From the NCBI GenBank assembly GCA_963969495.1, contig OZ018323.1, forward strand, positions 78,757,685-78,821,684: 64,000 nucleotides of DNA, written 5' to 3'. The position numbers and the translations under genes are program-made. Shown in pieces: positions 31,975-44,664 of this stretch (position 1 is the stretch's first letter; every line of letters starts with the position of its first letter). The notes below the pieces were generated by a model. The model did no database searches, was not told where the DNA came from, and saw nothing but the letters and a program-made list of their open reading frames with translations. The DNA is from Ceratothoa steindachneri (taxonomy: Eukaryota; Arthropoda; Malacostraca; Isopoda; Cymothoidae).

Positions 31975-34837
31975 ATATGTTTCCAATTGTTCATTGGAAT
32001 CTACAAGGGATCTTCTCCAATTTGGGAAGAATTCAAACTCCTGCTTCATGATTACAACCCTTGCTGTATAGCATTACAGGAGACCCAATTGGGTATTCGT
32101 CGATTACCCAATATCCCCCACTATGTGGGATATTTTAAGAATCCACCAAAACTCATTCATGGTTCGGCTATTTTTGACCGTGAAGACTGTTCTCACTTAG
32201 CAATCCCGTTGAGATAACAGACCTTCAAGCAGTGGCGATTCGTGTGTATACCAATCGTTTATACACAGTCTGCTCACTGTACCTTCCTCCTGGTGAAGGA
32301 GTAGTTGCTTCAGATTTGGCTAACAAATTAGCCAATCTCATCTCCCAACTCCCGACCCCATTCCTTCTTACTAGTTGGAGACTTTAATGCAAGACGTCAC
32401 CGTTGGGAAGACTATGATGACAACCCCAAGGGAAATCTGATTGTGAGACTTATGGAGACCTTGGATGTGTCATTATTTAATGATGGCACTCCAACATCCT
32501 TCCATGTCCAGACCAACAGCTCTACCTCTGTAGATCTGTCACTTTGTTTCTCAGCCTGTAGAGCAGATTACAGCTGATCGGTGCATCCTGATCTGAGAGG
32601 AAGTGATCACTTCCCAGTTGTTCTGACCTCATGCCTGGGTGGTCCTCCTTCCACACCGGGCAATAGGTGGAACACCGGGAAAGCCAATAGGCCAAAGTTT
32701 AAATACCTTTCTCACCATTCTGGACACTTTCCTGAGGGCGACATTGACATGGTCCTGGAGAACTTCTATGATCATGTCAACCAGGCGGCAAATTCTTCCA
32801 TGCCCCTCTCCAAAAGTGGTGACAGAGTGTAAGCGAGCTTGTCGTCGCTACCATCGAAACAGTCTGCTCACTGCTCGTAGCCGAGCCAGGGCAGTACGGC
32901 AGCGTACTCTCCGCCAGGCTCGCCGAATTTCCTTTAAAAGGTACATCAACTCTATCAACCACCAGACAAAGTCTGGAAAAGAGTGAAAAAGCTCATGGGC
33001 AGAGCAAGTGGTTTCTCTGCCCCCCATATAGTTGAAGCAGGCCAGCTTTTGGGAGACTTGGCCAGAATTTCAAATGTCCCGGCAAAGACATTTGCTGACA
33101 TTTCCAGTCCTAACAATTATTCCTTAGAATTTCAACATGTCAGGCAAATACAAGAGCGGTGCCCCTTGAACTTCATGGATCCCTAAACTATACAATAAGC
33201 TCTTTTCCATTCATGAATTTCGAAGTGCTCTTAAAAGATGTGGATCCACCGCACCTGGTCCTGATGGTATTTCTTATGATATGATCAGGAATATGCATTC
33301 AACACTTATTTCACATCTTCTCGATATATTTAACTATATCTGGATTAAGGGCTGTTTCCCTTCCAATTGGAGGGAAACAATCATACTTCCCCTTCGTAAA
33401 CCAGGAAAGGAAGGGACACTTCCGACCCACTATCGCCCAATTGCCCTTACTTGTTCCCCATGCAAGCTTCTTGAAACGATGGTGAATGCCAGGTTGGTAT
33501 GGTTTCTGGAGAAACACAACATTATTTCTCCCTCACAGTCGGGTTTTAGAAAGAAACAATGCACCACAGACCTGCTGGTCAGGATGGAGGATTGCATTCA
33601 ACAAGCTTTCTCAAAGAAAGAACACTCCATTGCTTGATATATAGAAAAAGCATATGATACCACTTGGAGGTATGGTATCCTGAAGCAACTATATGACTGG
33701 GGTATCAAAGGTCATCTTCCTAGGTTTATACAGCAATTTCTTGCTCGACGCACGTTCCGTGTTAGGGTTGGAAATGTCATATCGGAGCCTGTTGATCAGA
33801 TAGAGGGCGTGCCACAGGGAAGCGTTTTGAGCGTCACCTGCTTCTCGGTGGCTATCAACAGCATTATTACTAATCTTCCTGCAGAGGTAATGAGAACTCT
33901 TTATGTGGATGACTTGGCAACTTTATCAGCATCGCCTCGGCTGCCATTTGTCATCCATAAATTGCAACTGGTCATTAACATCATTGCCAAGAATGCCGCT
34001 GCAAAAGGCTTCCGACTGCCCCCTCAAAATCAAAGGCAGTTAATTTCTACAATTTCAGGCAAGTTGACTGGGAACAGCCAACCTTATCTTTGTATGGCTC
34101 CCCCATCTCGTTTGAGCCTCATTGTAAATTTCTTGGGGTTATCTTTGACTCAAAGCTCTCCTGGGTCCCCCATAATTTCTTGGCAAAATCCTGCTTGAAG
34201 AGAATGGATATCTTAAAACTTGTATCACGTTTCGTGGGGAAGTGATCGCCGTACCCTCTGGCTTTTGTATACAACCTTGATCCAGTCTAAGCTGGATTAT
34301 GGGTCATAGGTGTACTCTTCAGCCTCATCCTCAAACCTAGATAAGCTCAATTCTATTAGGAACCAGGGAGTGCGTCTAGCTTTGGGAGCATTCAAGTCCT
34401 CCCCAGTATGGAATCTCCATGCAGAGAGTGAGGTCCTTCCACTATCCTTTCACCGCCTTAATTTTAACCTGCAGTACCTTTTCAGGTTGCAACAGCTCCC
34501 CCACTCACCTGTATATGAGTGCACCTATAATATTCACTTGATGGCCTCATATGACGGGTTTCCTTCGCTGAGTCGCCCTTTTGCCCTGCGTATGACTGGA
34601 GATACAGGTCAACTGAGGGAATTATCAGTTATGCCATATCTGATCCCTAAACTATCCCAATGGCTATTGCCACCGTTGAGGGTTTGCAAGGTGCTGGCAG
34701 GCGAACCAAAGACCAAGTTCTTGCCTTTGGTTCTACGAAACCTCTTTTATGAACACACTTTGTGCCACAAATCAAGCACTTTTATCTACACAGATGGATC
34801 TAAAACCTCTGATGGGGTAGGAGCTTCTGCTATCTTT

Positions 34838-34847
34838 CCCTCCCGTC
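34838..34847 (+). repeat. Target-site duplication, left copy (I-a copy F)
   Basis: CCCTCCCGTC is repeated exactly at 35434-35443. Removing the insert plus one copy restores the RNase H reading frame of I-b across the junction. Confidence 0.85.
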
Positions 34848-35433
34848 GGACTACTTGGCAGGAATACGGGCAGCTCTTCGGACTGCTTGGCAAAGAAGAT
34901 GGGAGACGGTCGAAGGAACTTAAAGTTGCGTGCCATTGCGCCGCGACTGTTCCCATGGACCTATCCCCCAATGCCACGACGGCTTAAGGTCGCTTTCTGT
35001 CGTCTCCGAATCGGGCACACTCGTGTGACGCATCGCTATTTGATGGAGCGCTCGCCAGCGCCCTATTGCAACGACTGCGTCGTCCCCCAGACTGTTCGGC
35101 ACATTCTTGTCGAATGTCCCAGTCTGGGTGATCTTCGCGCATGATACCTGTCCCAGTACCGGGATGGGCGGGGTCGCTACCGCCTGTCCCTTGTACTCGG
35201 GACGGCTCGTGCACACCGACCTGTGGACTTTTAGACTTTTTGGAGGAGGCCGGCCTTCTCCCTATTTTATAAAATAATAATATTTCTTCAATTTGTGTGT
35301 TTTTCTTTTGTTTTTTGTCCCCCCCCCCCACTTTTTTTAATCTGGCATTTAATTTAGCCTAGATTTAGGCTGGCTTGAGTGCGGCGACTTATGCCCTAGA
35401 AGGCAGTCGCCAGATGACATAAAAAAAAAAATC
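34848..35433 (+). mobile_element. I-a LINE copy F, 5'-truncated, inside I-b RNase H
   Basis: 586 bases nearly identical to the 3' end of copy D (from about 24047). It includes the end of RNase H and the linker, the C-terminal finger (RIGHTRVTHRYLMERS, CNDC, RHILVEC), the 3' UTR hairpins (35356-35371 and 35383-35411) and poly(A) (35421-35431). Exact 10-base duplications flank it. Severe 5' truncation with poly(A) and duplication is the signature of target-primed reverse transcription. High similarity to D suggests that the two inserted close in time. Confidence 0.9.
35383..35411 (+). promoter_or_regulatory. I-a 3' UTR hairpin 2 (copy F)
   Basis: GGCGAC, TTA bulge, TGCC, six-base loop, GGCA, GTCGCC. 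Hairpin 1 (AGCCTA-GATT-TAGGCT) is just upstream at 35356-35371. Both stems are intact, and loop and bulge bases differ from copy D. Confidence 0.8.
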
Positions 35434-35443
35434 CCCTCCCGTC
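35434..35443 (+). repeat. Target-site duplication, right copy (I-a copy F)
   Basis: CCCTCCCGTC, identical to 34838-34847. Confidence 0.85.
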
Positions 35444-36316
35444 ATGTGTATGTGTACCTGCCCAATACAGCCTCTAACTTCACGGCTGAGCTTGTCGCTA
35501 TACTGGCTGCACTGTATACCATCGCTTCTTCCTCACCGGGATCTTATACAATATTCTTTGATTCCTTCAGCTCTTTGGAGGCTTTAGTCTTTTTATTTCC
35601 AGATCACCCACTGGTTTCAAAGATCCAACAGTGGCTTTTTTTTTATTTATCCTCGTTCCACGAAGTTTTATTCTGTTGGGTACCTAGCCACAGGGGTATA
35701 AGAGGAAATGAGAGAGCAGATGCTGTTGCCAAGGCAGCTGCATCTCTAGGAACCTCCACCCCTGCTCCTCTTTCTTTCCTTAATGTCCTGCCATACATCC
35801 GTGAGGACTTGGGATGAACTCTCCCCCCAACTAAACTGCATGCCATCAAGCAGTCAGTCCGCCCCTGGCCATGCACTACTAAGACTCGTACTCAGGATGT
35901 TATTCAATGCCGTCTGAGAATTGGGCATTGTCGTCTGACACATGGCTTTCTCATGGAAAAGGCCTTCAGCAGCCTCCAATGGGCACTCACTGTGGAGTAC
36001 CAATGTCTGTACTCCACCTATTTGCTGAATGCCTACGATTCCATACTCTGAGGCAAAGGCTTTTTCCTTTTATTTACCAAGGGATGTGTCCCCAGCAGGT
36101 TCTGAGGAGCATCTTTTCCGAACATGAGTGCACCTTTAACATGAACCGAGTGTTTAAATTTTTATCAGAGACAAATCTCTTAAAGGAAATTTAATGTTTT
36201 ATCATTTTTAGAACCAGACCAGATCGACGTGTCGTCGTGTCTTAGGATTTTACTTCGATTTTACAGCATTCTAGAGGCATTTATTTTTCTACGTTTTTAC
36301 TCCCTCTTCCTTTATC

Positions 36317-36433
<117 letters not shown>

Positions 36434-37352
36434 CGAGGGGAGGTCAATAAGTTTTGCGAATGGGTAGGGCAAAACAGAGGAAGGGGGATGGCTGTTTGTG
36501 GGGGTGTTAGGACAAGTTATGACAAGTCAGGACCTGCAGCCGCACGCTCCTGCCTCGTCTATTTAAGAAGCAGTAGCTGATCGCAGATCGTCAGTCACAA
36601 ATTTTTCAACATTGGAGAAGGTTGAGCACCGCGCAGGGATCAAATTTTTGACCAAGGAAGGCAAGAATGCAAAAGAGATCCATGAACGCATGGTTGAAGT
36701 GTACACCGGCACCGCCCCTTCCTATGCAACCAGTGCTCGCTGGAATAGGGAGTTCCGCCATGGTCGTGAGTCCCTTGAAGATGACGCCCGTCAGACGTGA
36801 CCAACGAGGACAATGTGGCCCGTGTGGAGAGGATGATCCTCAAAAATCGACTGGTGAAGTTCGAAGAAATCGAGCGACAACTTGGAATATCACATGGAAG
36901 TGTTATGAACATCATCCACGACAATTTGGCCATAGCCAAGGTCTCTGCCCGTTGGGTCCCTAGAAACCTCACGCCCCGTGATCGACTTTAACATCGTCAA
37001 AGTCCACAAGGCCAGAGTTGCACAAGCTTCCCTGCGTGAGTGCGGAATCGAGGAGCTCAACCATCTCCCCTACAGTCCTGATCTGGCCCCTAGCGACTAC
37101 TTTTTATTCCGCCAGCTCAATGCTGCACTGCGTGGACGCCGGTTTGGGGACGATGAAGATGTCCAGCTCGCCGTCCAGGAGTGAATTGTACAGCAGTCGG
37201 GAGATTTCTGGTTGTCGGGAATTCGAAGCCTCAGGGACAAGTGGCGCAAGTGCTTTGTAGTCGAGGGTAGTTATATTAAAAAATAATAAAGCACTTTTCC
37301 TCATATCTCGTTTCCTTATATCTGAATTGCAAAACTTATTGACCGCCCCTCG
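36434..37352 (+). mobile_element. Mariner, internally deleted, in I-b 3' UTR
   Basis: 919 bases with terminal inverted repeats of about 28 bases (left CGAGGGGAGGTCAATAAG; right end is its complement with one or two changes) and TA on the right flank (37353-37354). The transposase relic has the HTH start (KVEHR, IKFLTKEGKNAKEIHER, NREFRHGRESLEDDARQT, stop at 36798), then VARVERMILKN, GISHGSVMNIIHD and SARWVPRNL. It then jumps to KVHKARVAQA and PYSPDLAPSDYFLF, which holds the third catalytic Asp. The segment with the first Asp and most of the second-Asp region is absent, so this copy cannot encode active transposase. Usual mariner length is about 1.3 kb. Confidence 0.88.
36612..37185 (+). pseudogene. 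Mariner transposase relic
   Basis: The start codon at 36612 is the normal mariner start (MEKVEHRA). An early stop follows codon 62, where a conserved R-G-R linker is deleted. Two more partial frames cover the second HTH and the C-terminal third with the DLAPSDY box. The same lesions appear in the copy at 56108-57018, so they predate both insertions. Confidence 0.8.
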
Positions 37353-37490
37353 TATATATCTTTTAGATTGCTAACCTTAGTCTATGTTTTTAAAGAACAT
37401 TTGAAATTTTAATGAATCCTCTCTTTCTGAAAATGGCTGCGAGCTTGCCCAACAGGACTTACCCAGCACCCGTCTGTTTTGTACCATTCA

Positions 37491-37502
37491 TTCCCCCTTG
37501 GT
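37491..37502. repeat. Probable target-site duplication, right copy (I-b in RTE)
   Basis: TTCCCCCTTGGT, 11 of 12 identical to 29981-29992. Confidence 0.65.
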
Positions 37503-38610
37503 TGTTTCCAGCTCTATATAGTTCATGGTTAGCTTCTGCCTTCGCGACTGCTACTGCTTTACGTGCGATTTTTTTTGCACTTTTGTACTCTATTTTATCC
37601 TCCCACTGCTTTTTTGTTTCTTTTTCCTTACCAGGGCACTCCTTACATCTTCCCTCCACCACCATTCTTCTCTAGGTGTGCGTGGCTTCCCAGATATTTC
37701 TCCTAGCGCTTGTCTTACTACTTCTCTCATCACTTGTGCGTTCTCTTTCCACCAATCTTGTACTCTCACTACGTCACTGTTCACTCCGCTTAAGACCTTG
37801 ATCTTGAACTCTTGCTTCTTTGTTTCGTCTTTCAGTACTGTCCATCGTATCTTCTTCTCGTAGCTCCTCTTTCGTTTTCTAGGTTTTCTCAACCACACAT
37901 CCATCTCAAGCAGCCGGTGTTGTGGCGCAACATGGTCCCCTGGTATTACTTTACATTCTTTAATCTCTACCAGATTTGATCTTCGATACATGACATAATC
38001 TATCTGGGTAGTATAGCCTCCGCTCCTGTGTGTTATTCTGTGCTCTTGTTTCTTACGAAAGAAAGTGTTTGCCTTGGCCAAGTCGAAGGAGATTGCCAAG
38101 TCCAGTATCCTCTCTCCATCTGCATTCATGCTTCCCAAGCCATGGCCTACATGTATCCTTTCAAATCTCTCGTTGTCTTCCCCCACATGTCCATTCAGGT
38201 CTATCCCAAGTACTACTCTCTCTTCTGCGGCTATGCTTCCCATTTCATTTTCTAGCTTCCTACAGAACTCATCCTTCTCTTGTTGTGTTGTTCCTGGCTG
38301 CAGTGCATATGCACTGAGCACATTTAAGATTCTCTCCCCACAATCTAACCTTACCGTTATCAACCGGTCTCCTCCTCTCTTTACTTCAATCACATGTTCC
38401 TTCATATCATTCGACACTACGACTCCAACTCGATTCCTTCCAACTTCTGTAGTATAGTTTGTATCCCTCTCCCAACTCCCTGGCCTTGTTGCTTCTCTAC
38501 CTGGTTTCCTGTACACACAGTATGCTCACTTTCCTCCTATCTATCAGTTCCACTTCTCTTTCCCGACCTGTCAAGGTCCCAACATTCACTGTCGCTACTC
38601 TCAAGGAAAA
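37491..38610 (-). pseudogene. RTE-type LINE, 5' half (AP-like endonuclease)
   Basis: On the minus strand the N-terminus near 38600 reads VATVNVGTLTGREREVELI and ILCVQETR. The endonuclease follows: RVGVVVSNDMKEHV, NVLSAYA, VVLGIDLNGHVG, INYVMYRR-like (here IDYVMYRR) and PGDHVAPQHRLLEMDV. A linker follows (EWWWREDVRSAL, then ARKAVAVAKAEANHELY after a frameshift). The core frame from 38516 to 37590 is open for 308 codons. The reading frame leads into the RT half at 29992 once I-b is removed. It abuts the 5' end of I-a copy E head-to-head. Confidence 0.82.
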
Positions 38611-41600
38611 TTGAAAAAAAACCCTTTTCCTTTCCCCTCACAATCAACGGAGCCGCCTTCGGGCAGCTCCACAGAAAAAAATGGAGGTCCCCTCCTCCTG
38701 TGCTTGCACATGGGACCCTTCAAATTTCTCTAGCCGGAGAGGAGGCTTACTCATCTCCTTCGCCTACGGGTGTAGGCGACTCCATCTCACCCCCTTGTCT
38801 GGAGGCGCCTTCGGGCATCCCTCTTTCCAGCGGAAGTCCCCCCTTTACTTTCCAAGGGGACTGCCAAGAAAGCCAGCAGGCAGCCCATAGCCGACCGCTC
38901 CCCATTGAAGCGGCTCGGTAGGCCAAACCCCCTTAGGGGGGAGAGGGAAGCCATACCCCTTCGGTCGCTTCCCTCAAAAAACCTGCTGGCTAGAATACTA
39001 AACCTAGCGGGGGTCAAGGCCTGTGCCTCCCAAGACAAGACTAATGACACTGCTGCCAATAGGACCTGTGATGTCCGGGGGGGGGGGGGGAGATGGCCAA
39101 ATGGAGGACCCACCTGAGATTGACATAGTCCTTGAGGCAACCCAACCTCAGACGGTAGGACCTTACATAGGAGCGGACTCGAGCCCGCTGGCGCTGAGCC
39201 CGCTGGCTTCAAACGCTTCCTCGTTATTCGATCCACTGATGTCACCGTGTTGGCTAAGGGCAACATGATCCATCGGAGGAGAGCTTTAGCTAGTGTGATT
39301 GGTAGAGAGCCGAAGGTGATCCGCATTCGCCTTTTGGCGAATGCGACGGATCCCTCCTAGGCGGCCAAGATAAGTGCTCTTCGGACACTTCATGGCACCC
39401 CGGTGAGTGTGACGCCGCACTCTACCATGAACTTTGTGAAAGTAGTTTATGCGAGGGAACTCGTGGACTAAAGCTATCACTCTAGAGCTGGCCGACCACG
39501 GGGCGGTCTAGGTCGAGCGTGTGATGAGAAAACAGGGAGGGGACTCGAGACCCACCCGTACACTTCGTCACGTTCGACTGTGACAAGCTCCCTGGGTGGG
39601 TGCGTGCCGGTTGGTATCGCTACCACGTGAAGACATTCGTGCCACTTCCGCGAATGTGCTATTACTCCCTCTGTTTCGGCCATACTAGTCACTCCTGTCG
39701 ATGTGCAAAGTCAGGGTTCCCCGAAACCTATATAAGTTGATCCAAGGCCGCACACAATAAGTCCAAATCATGTGTGGCCAAGTGTGTCAATTTCCGAGAG
39801 CTGCACCCCGCTTCTTCGAAGCAATGTTGTGAGTATCTCCTTGAGAAGGAATTCCTGTCCGTTCACGCTCATGATCACCACTCATTTCGCGAGGCTAAAG
39901 ACTTGGTTTTGGCGCGCCCGGCGCTACCCTGGACGTCCTATGCCTCAATGTTGAAAAAGAAACCCTCTGCTCCTGGCCCATCCAGGCCTACGAGTACGGT
40001 CGTTTCCGCCCCCATTCGGAACCCTTCTGCGGATTCTACCCACCCTGGGCACTCCCCTGGTAAAGCTGGCGGCACAAAGGGTCCACACCCAACCCCGGCT
40101 AAAACCAGGACTCCCCCAGCGTGATCGTTTCCCGTAATGCAAAACGGCCACGCGCAGGAGGCAACACCCCTGAAGTTGGTCGCCAGGCCATTTTCCGGGG
40201 TTCCTAAAGCTGCCACCCGAAAGGAGGACAGCAAGAAAGGAGCTTCGGCTCCTTCGCCCACGCCTAGTGAAGGGCTGGATGGCTCGAAGACGGTGGATCC
40301 TCGAAAAGAGGGCCCCTCGCCTCCGAAGTGGCAACGCCCGCCTATGGTTTCGAGGCGGAGGGAGGGAAAGACTCGCATGGCGAGCCCAATCTCCCCCAAT
40401 AAGTCCTCGAAGGCGACGGCGCTTACAACGCATTGCCCGGCGAACAGCGCCCTTGGTTCTGACTCCGGGAAGCGTAGGGCCATTCCCGTGAGGGTCTTCT
40501 CCTCTAAGAGGACCCCTGCTTCTTCTCCGAGCTAGGCCTGGAGGGCATATTCCTTCAATGGAATTGCCGTGGACTCCAGGCCAACTGGAAGCAGCTGCGG
40601 AGGCTCGTCGCCTCCCGTTTCCCGTTAGCTATCTTTTTACAGGAGAACACCCTCTCGGGGTCTAAGGGTTTTGCGACCCCACTAACACGGGATGGGGCTG
40701 GGTGGGAGGATGTGCGATTTACACCGGGCATGATGTCTCTGTTCTTCTCTTCACTTTAGATGCCTCCTTTCAGGCAGTAGCTGTGCATCTCTACCTTGAT
40801 AGGAGGTATACTGTTATTTCCGCGTACATTCCACCGTCAGCCTACTTCGACGCGGAGGACTTCCGCCTCTTCTTGACACGGGTGCCGGGGCCCTTTCTCT
40901 TGCTCGGAGATCTAAACGGTAGACACCCCCTCTATCAATCCCCGGGGTCAAGTCCTTGCTGACCTGATTGACGAGCTTGAGATAGGTGTCCAAAATGTGG
41001 ATCAGTTTACGCATCACTGTCCGAGAACCGCTTCATTTTCTTGCCTTGATCTATCCCTCTGCTCTCCGGATGCACAGCCTGATTTTGATTGTGGGGTGGT
41101 CGATGACCTCAATAGTAGTGATCACTTTCCCATTCAAATATCATTTTCTTGGCCGCTGCCGCCTGAGAGCCCACCTCTGACAGGATTGGCCTGCATTTCT
41201 GGAAATGACTGAATTCTCTATCTCATTCGAGGAGTTTAGGTTGGTAGATGAGGCCGTTGAGTTTGTCTCTGGCAACCTCATCGCCGCGGGCCTGACTACT
41301 ATTCCCAGAATATCTGGCCGTTAAGCACGCCGACTACTTCCGTGGTGGTCGGCCGAGTGTGAGACGGTCCTAAAACAGAAGCGTTGTGCCTATATGCCTA
41401 CATTCGCTATAAGCGCCGCCCGAACGATTTCACTGTCGCTGAATTTCGTCGGGCTAGGGCTAGGTTCCGGTATATTTCGAAGCTTGCCTGCCGCTCTTCT
41501 TAGCTGGCATACGTGTCTTCACTTAACGGAAGACCCCTCTAGCAGAGGGGTGGAGGCGAGTCAAAAGGATTCGGAGCAAGTTCTCACAGGACCCCCCTCC

Positions 41601-43283
41601 CGTTCTCCCAGAGAATGGGACCGCAATCTTGGACCCCGCATCCGTGACGGAATCCTTCGCAACCGCTTTCTCCTCATTCTCTAGCCGGGATGCTGCTCCC
41701 GTCAGCATTCAATGCACGTCGTGATGTCGCGGAAGGCCGCCGACTGGACTTTACCTCCAGAGGCGGAGAACCCTTCAACGACAGGTTTACTGTGAGTGAG
41801 TTGTGTTCCGCTGTAGCTTCGTGCGCGGACACCGCCCATGGTCCGGACGATGTCCCGTACGCCATGCTTCGGCCCCTGGGTGAGCGTGGCATGGTCTTTC
41901 TGTTAGATTTGTTCAACAGGATCTGGGTGGAGGGTCTCCTCGGGCATTCCTGGCGAATCGCAACTGTGCTCGCCTTTCGCAAATCAGGGAAAGATCACTC
42001 TACTCCCTCCGGTTTCCGCCCAATCTCTCTAACCTCTTGCGTATGCAAGTTGATGGAGAAATTGATAAATGTTAGATTAGCCTTTTTTTCTAGACAGCGG
42101 AGGCCATCAGTCTTCTGCACAGTGCGGCTTCCGCAAGTTCCACTCCACGTCAGATGCTCTGCTCCGACTGGAAAATGCCGTCTACGAGGCCTTCCTTCGT
42201 AGACAGCGCTACGCATGGCGATACTCATGGGTACTCGACACGATGGGGGCGAGAGGACACCTCCCAATCTTTATATATGAATTTTCGTGAGATCGTCGAT
42301 TCCGCGTACGGGTGGGGGGAGCCCTCTCTGGCCCAATGGAGCAGGAAGAGGGTGTCCCGCAGGGAATTGTCCTCAGTGTCACGCTCTCTGGCCTGAACAT
42401 TAAGGGCATCACCTCGGTGCTGCCGGAAGATGTTCTCGCTACGCTCTATGCGGACGACCTTTCGATCTCTTTTGGCGCGGCCCAGATGCCAACTCTGGAG
42501 CGTCGACTCTTAAGGCATTGACCCACGTCTCTAGCCATGCCGGAGCGCACAGGTTTCGGTTTTCCTTGGCCAAGACTAAGGTGGTGCACTTCTGCTGCCA
42601 TCCATGGCTCCACCCTGACCCAGACTTGTTTCTTAATGGGGTACGCCTGGAAGTGGTTGAATCGCACCAATTCCTTGGTCTTGTATTTGACCGACGGCTC
42701 ACCTGGAAGGCTCATATTCGCAGCCTTAGGGTATGTTGTACCCGCGCTATGGATATTCTCCGTTCCGTGACGTTCAGCGCTTGGAGCGTTGATTGGGCTA
42801 CTGCCTTACTTTTTTATCTATCCTTTGTTCTTTCGAAGCTCGACTACGGTGCGAGTTTTTTGCATCCGCAGCTGAGCCTGTATTGTGGAAAATGAACTCT
42901 TTCCACCACACCGGCATGTGCCTACTGACCGGTGCCTTCCGCACTTACCCCATTGAGAGCCTACTAGTCGATGCTGGAGAGATTACACTCGCTCTACGCC
43001 GTGTACAGTGTATTATTCCTCTGTGCGCGCGAGCCATGCGCCTCCCTCAATCGCCAACAGCTCTCACTGCATCCGCAGCTGATTTCGACGGTGCCTATGC
43101 CGCCGAGAGACGCCCGTCATATTCTAAGCCCTTTTGTTTTAGGTCCAGGAAACTTCTTCGAGAGCTAGGTATATCTCTGTTTGGTGGCGCCCCTGGTTCT
43201 GCCCAGGCCTCACCCTGGAGGGTACCACATTAGTTATTTGTCGCCACGCCTCTGCTCCCAAAGCTTGTACTGCGTCGGGAGTA

Positions 43284-44120
43284 TTGCGTTCGACCTTTTT
43301 GGAGCACACATCGTGTCACGCTGGAACCATGCCAGTGTATACGGATGGCTCCAAGTCCCAAGAGGGGCTCGGCTTCCACGCCGTATCCCCTCTGTTTGAA
43401 GTCAGCGGGGCTCTACCAGGCGCTGCGTCTGTCTTCACGGCCGAGCTGGTGGCAATACACCACTCGGTACGGGAGATTACGCGACGGGCCTGGTTCGGAG
43501 ACCGGTTTGTGATCTATAGCGACTCACAAAGCGCCCTGAGTGCTCTCGGGGCATTGGAATCTCCGCATCCCCTGTTTCGCGATATCCGTGTCGCCACGGT
43601 TTTGGCAAGCCTGGCGGATGTCGAGATTCTATTCTGCTGGGTTCCTGGACATGTAGGAATTGCGTGGAATGAGCGCGCCTATAAGGGCGCCAAAGAGTCC
43701 GCGAGGACTCTGCGACCGGACCAGCGCTTCGTTCTTCCTCACACCGACAACATGGCAGGAATACGGGCTATTTGGCAAAGAAGATGGGAAACGGTCGAAG
43801 GGAACTTAAAGTTGCGTGCCATTGCGCCGCGACTGTTCCCATGGACCTATCCTCCAATGCTGCGAAGGCTTCAGGTTGTTTCCTGTCGTATCCGAATTGG
43901 GCACACTCGCGGGACGCACCGCTATTTGATGAATCGCTCGCCAGCGCCCTACTGTGAAGACTGCATTGTCCCCCACACTATTCGGCACATTCTTGTTGAA
44001 TGTCCCAGTCTGGACGATATCCGCGCACGTCACCTGTCCCCGGTACCGCGATGGGCTGGGTCGCTACCGCCTGTCCCTTGTACTCGGGACGAGTTCGTGC
44101 ACATTGACTTGTTGACTTAA
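43284..44120 (+). pseudogene. I-a copy E ORF2 C-terminal part (RNase H and finger)
   Basis: A 278-codon open frame covering RNase H (YTDGSKSQEGLGFHA, TAELVAIHHSVREI, YSDSQSALSAL, FCWVPGHVGIAWNERAY) and the Cys/His finger (GHTRGTHRYLMN, CEDC, RHILVEC). The fourth catalytic position is Tyr where D has Asp, so RNase H activity is probably lost. It is upstream-truncated relative to the real ORF2. Confidence 0.75.
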
Positions 44121-44310
44121 TTGACCTTGGGGGGGAGGCCGGCCTTCTCCCCTTTATTTAACCAAGTTTTGTTTTTGTTTTTTGTTGTTTTCTTTGTAGG
44201 TCGCACGCTCTTGCGCCGGAGAGAGGCGGACCTCCCCCCGACGCCGGTGCTTGCTTCCTAATTGTTGTCATTTTCCCTTTTTATTGTTTTTCATATTCTT
44301 ATTTTGAAGT

Positions 44311-44366
44311 AGCCCAGTGCTAGGCTGTCGTGATTGCGGTGACTTATACCAAAGTGGGTAGTCTCC
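44311..44366 (+). promoter_or_regulatory. I-a 3' UTR two-hairpin module (copy E)
   Basis: Hairpin 1 is AGCCCA-GTGC-TAGGCT with one mismatch. Hairpin 2 (44338-44366) is GGTGAC, TTA, TACC, loop, GGTA, GTCTCC. The inner stem changes from TGCC/GGCA to TACC/GGTA on both sides, which is covariation. Confidence 0.75.
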
Positions 44367-44396
44367 AAATAATCTCCTAGAATTTAAAAAAAAAAA

Positions 44397-44664
44397 TCAA
44401 TGCAGCAGGAGCTCGCTTCTTTAGCTGCTCCCGCTCATGATGCGGTAGCCCTTGCATATTCGCAGAGGTTGAGCGCTGCCTCTGTGCGTCGCTTGTAACG
44501 GGCTACGCCCTGGCACGGTCTAATACTCCTTGGTTGTAGCTCATCTTGACTTTGGCTTGGTTTTACGGTCGAATGCCCTTTCTCACACCAACCCTCCCTA
44601 TTTATCCGGGTTTGGGACCGGCATAGAGTTGTGCTAGTTTGCTCCCCCCCCCCTATGGCTGGGT
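44397..44664. other. Spacer between copies E and G
   Basis: Mostly unassigned. Directly after copy E's poly(A) a 32-codon open stretch starts with ATG (44400): MQQELASLAAP, then AHDAVALAYSQRLSAAS, ending in TAA. It reads protein-like but is too short to name. Confidence 0.35.

Larger units (their letters stand above)
31971..36194 (+). pseudogene. I-b ORF2 (EN, RT, RNase H), broken by frameshifts and an insertion
   Basis: ORF2 starts at an ATG at 31971, overlapping the ORF1 stop (ATGA-type overlap), and reads FPIVHWNLQGIF. Endonuclease parts continue to about 32640 (ALQETQLG, GDFNAR near 32380, LRGSDHFPVVL). The RT runs from about 33220: HYRPIALTCSPCKLLE, GFRKKQ, EGVPQGSVLS and an intact YVDD at about 33901. 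The D of the preceding FxDxEKAYD block is replaced by YIEKAYD after a stop. RNase H starts at about 34785 (FIYTDGSK) and resumes after the inserted I-a copy at 35444 (NFTAELVAIL, FCWVPSHRGIRGNERAD). A C-terminal finger lies near 35920-36020. At least six frameshifts or stops make it inactive. Confidence 0.75.
38612..44396 (+). mobile_element. I-a LINE copy E, full length but decayed
   Basis: Homology to copy D starts at the A-rich 5' leader (about 38612) and runs through ORF1 (ATG at 38681), the endonuclease (from about 40540), RT, RNase H and 3' UTR to poly(A) at 44386-44396. ORF1 has stops and small deletions, and the first knuckle has lost its second cysteine (CYYSL). The RT box reads YADD (about 42447). 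The RNase H frame 43284-44120 is open, but the last acidic site reads NERAYKGA instead of NERADEGA. Compared with D, a stretch of about 45 bases of unrelated GC-rich sequence lies in the 3' UTR near 44200. The ORF1 stop here is TAG (40533-40535), just ahead of the endonuclease. Confidence 0.82.
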
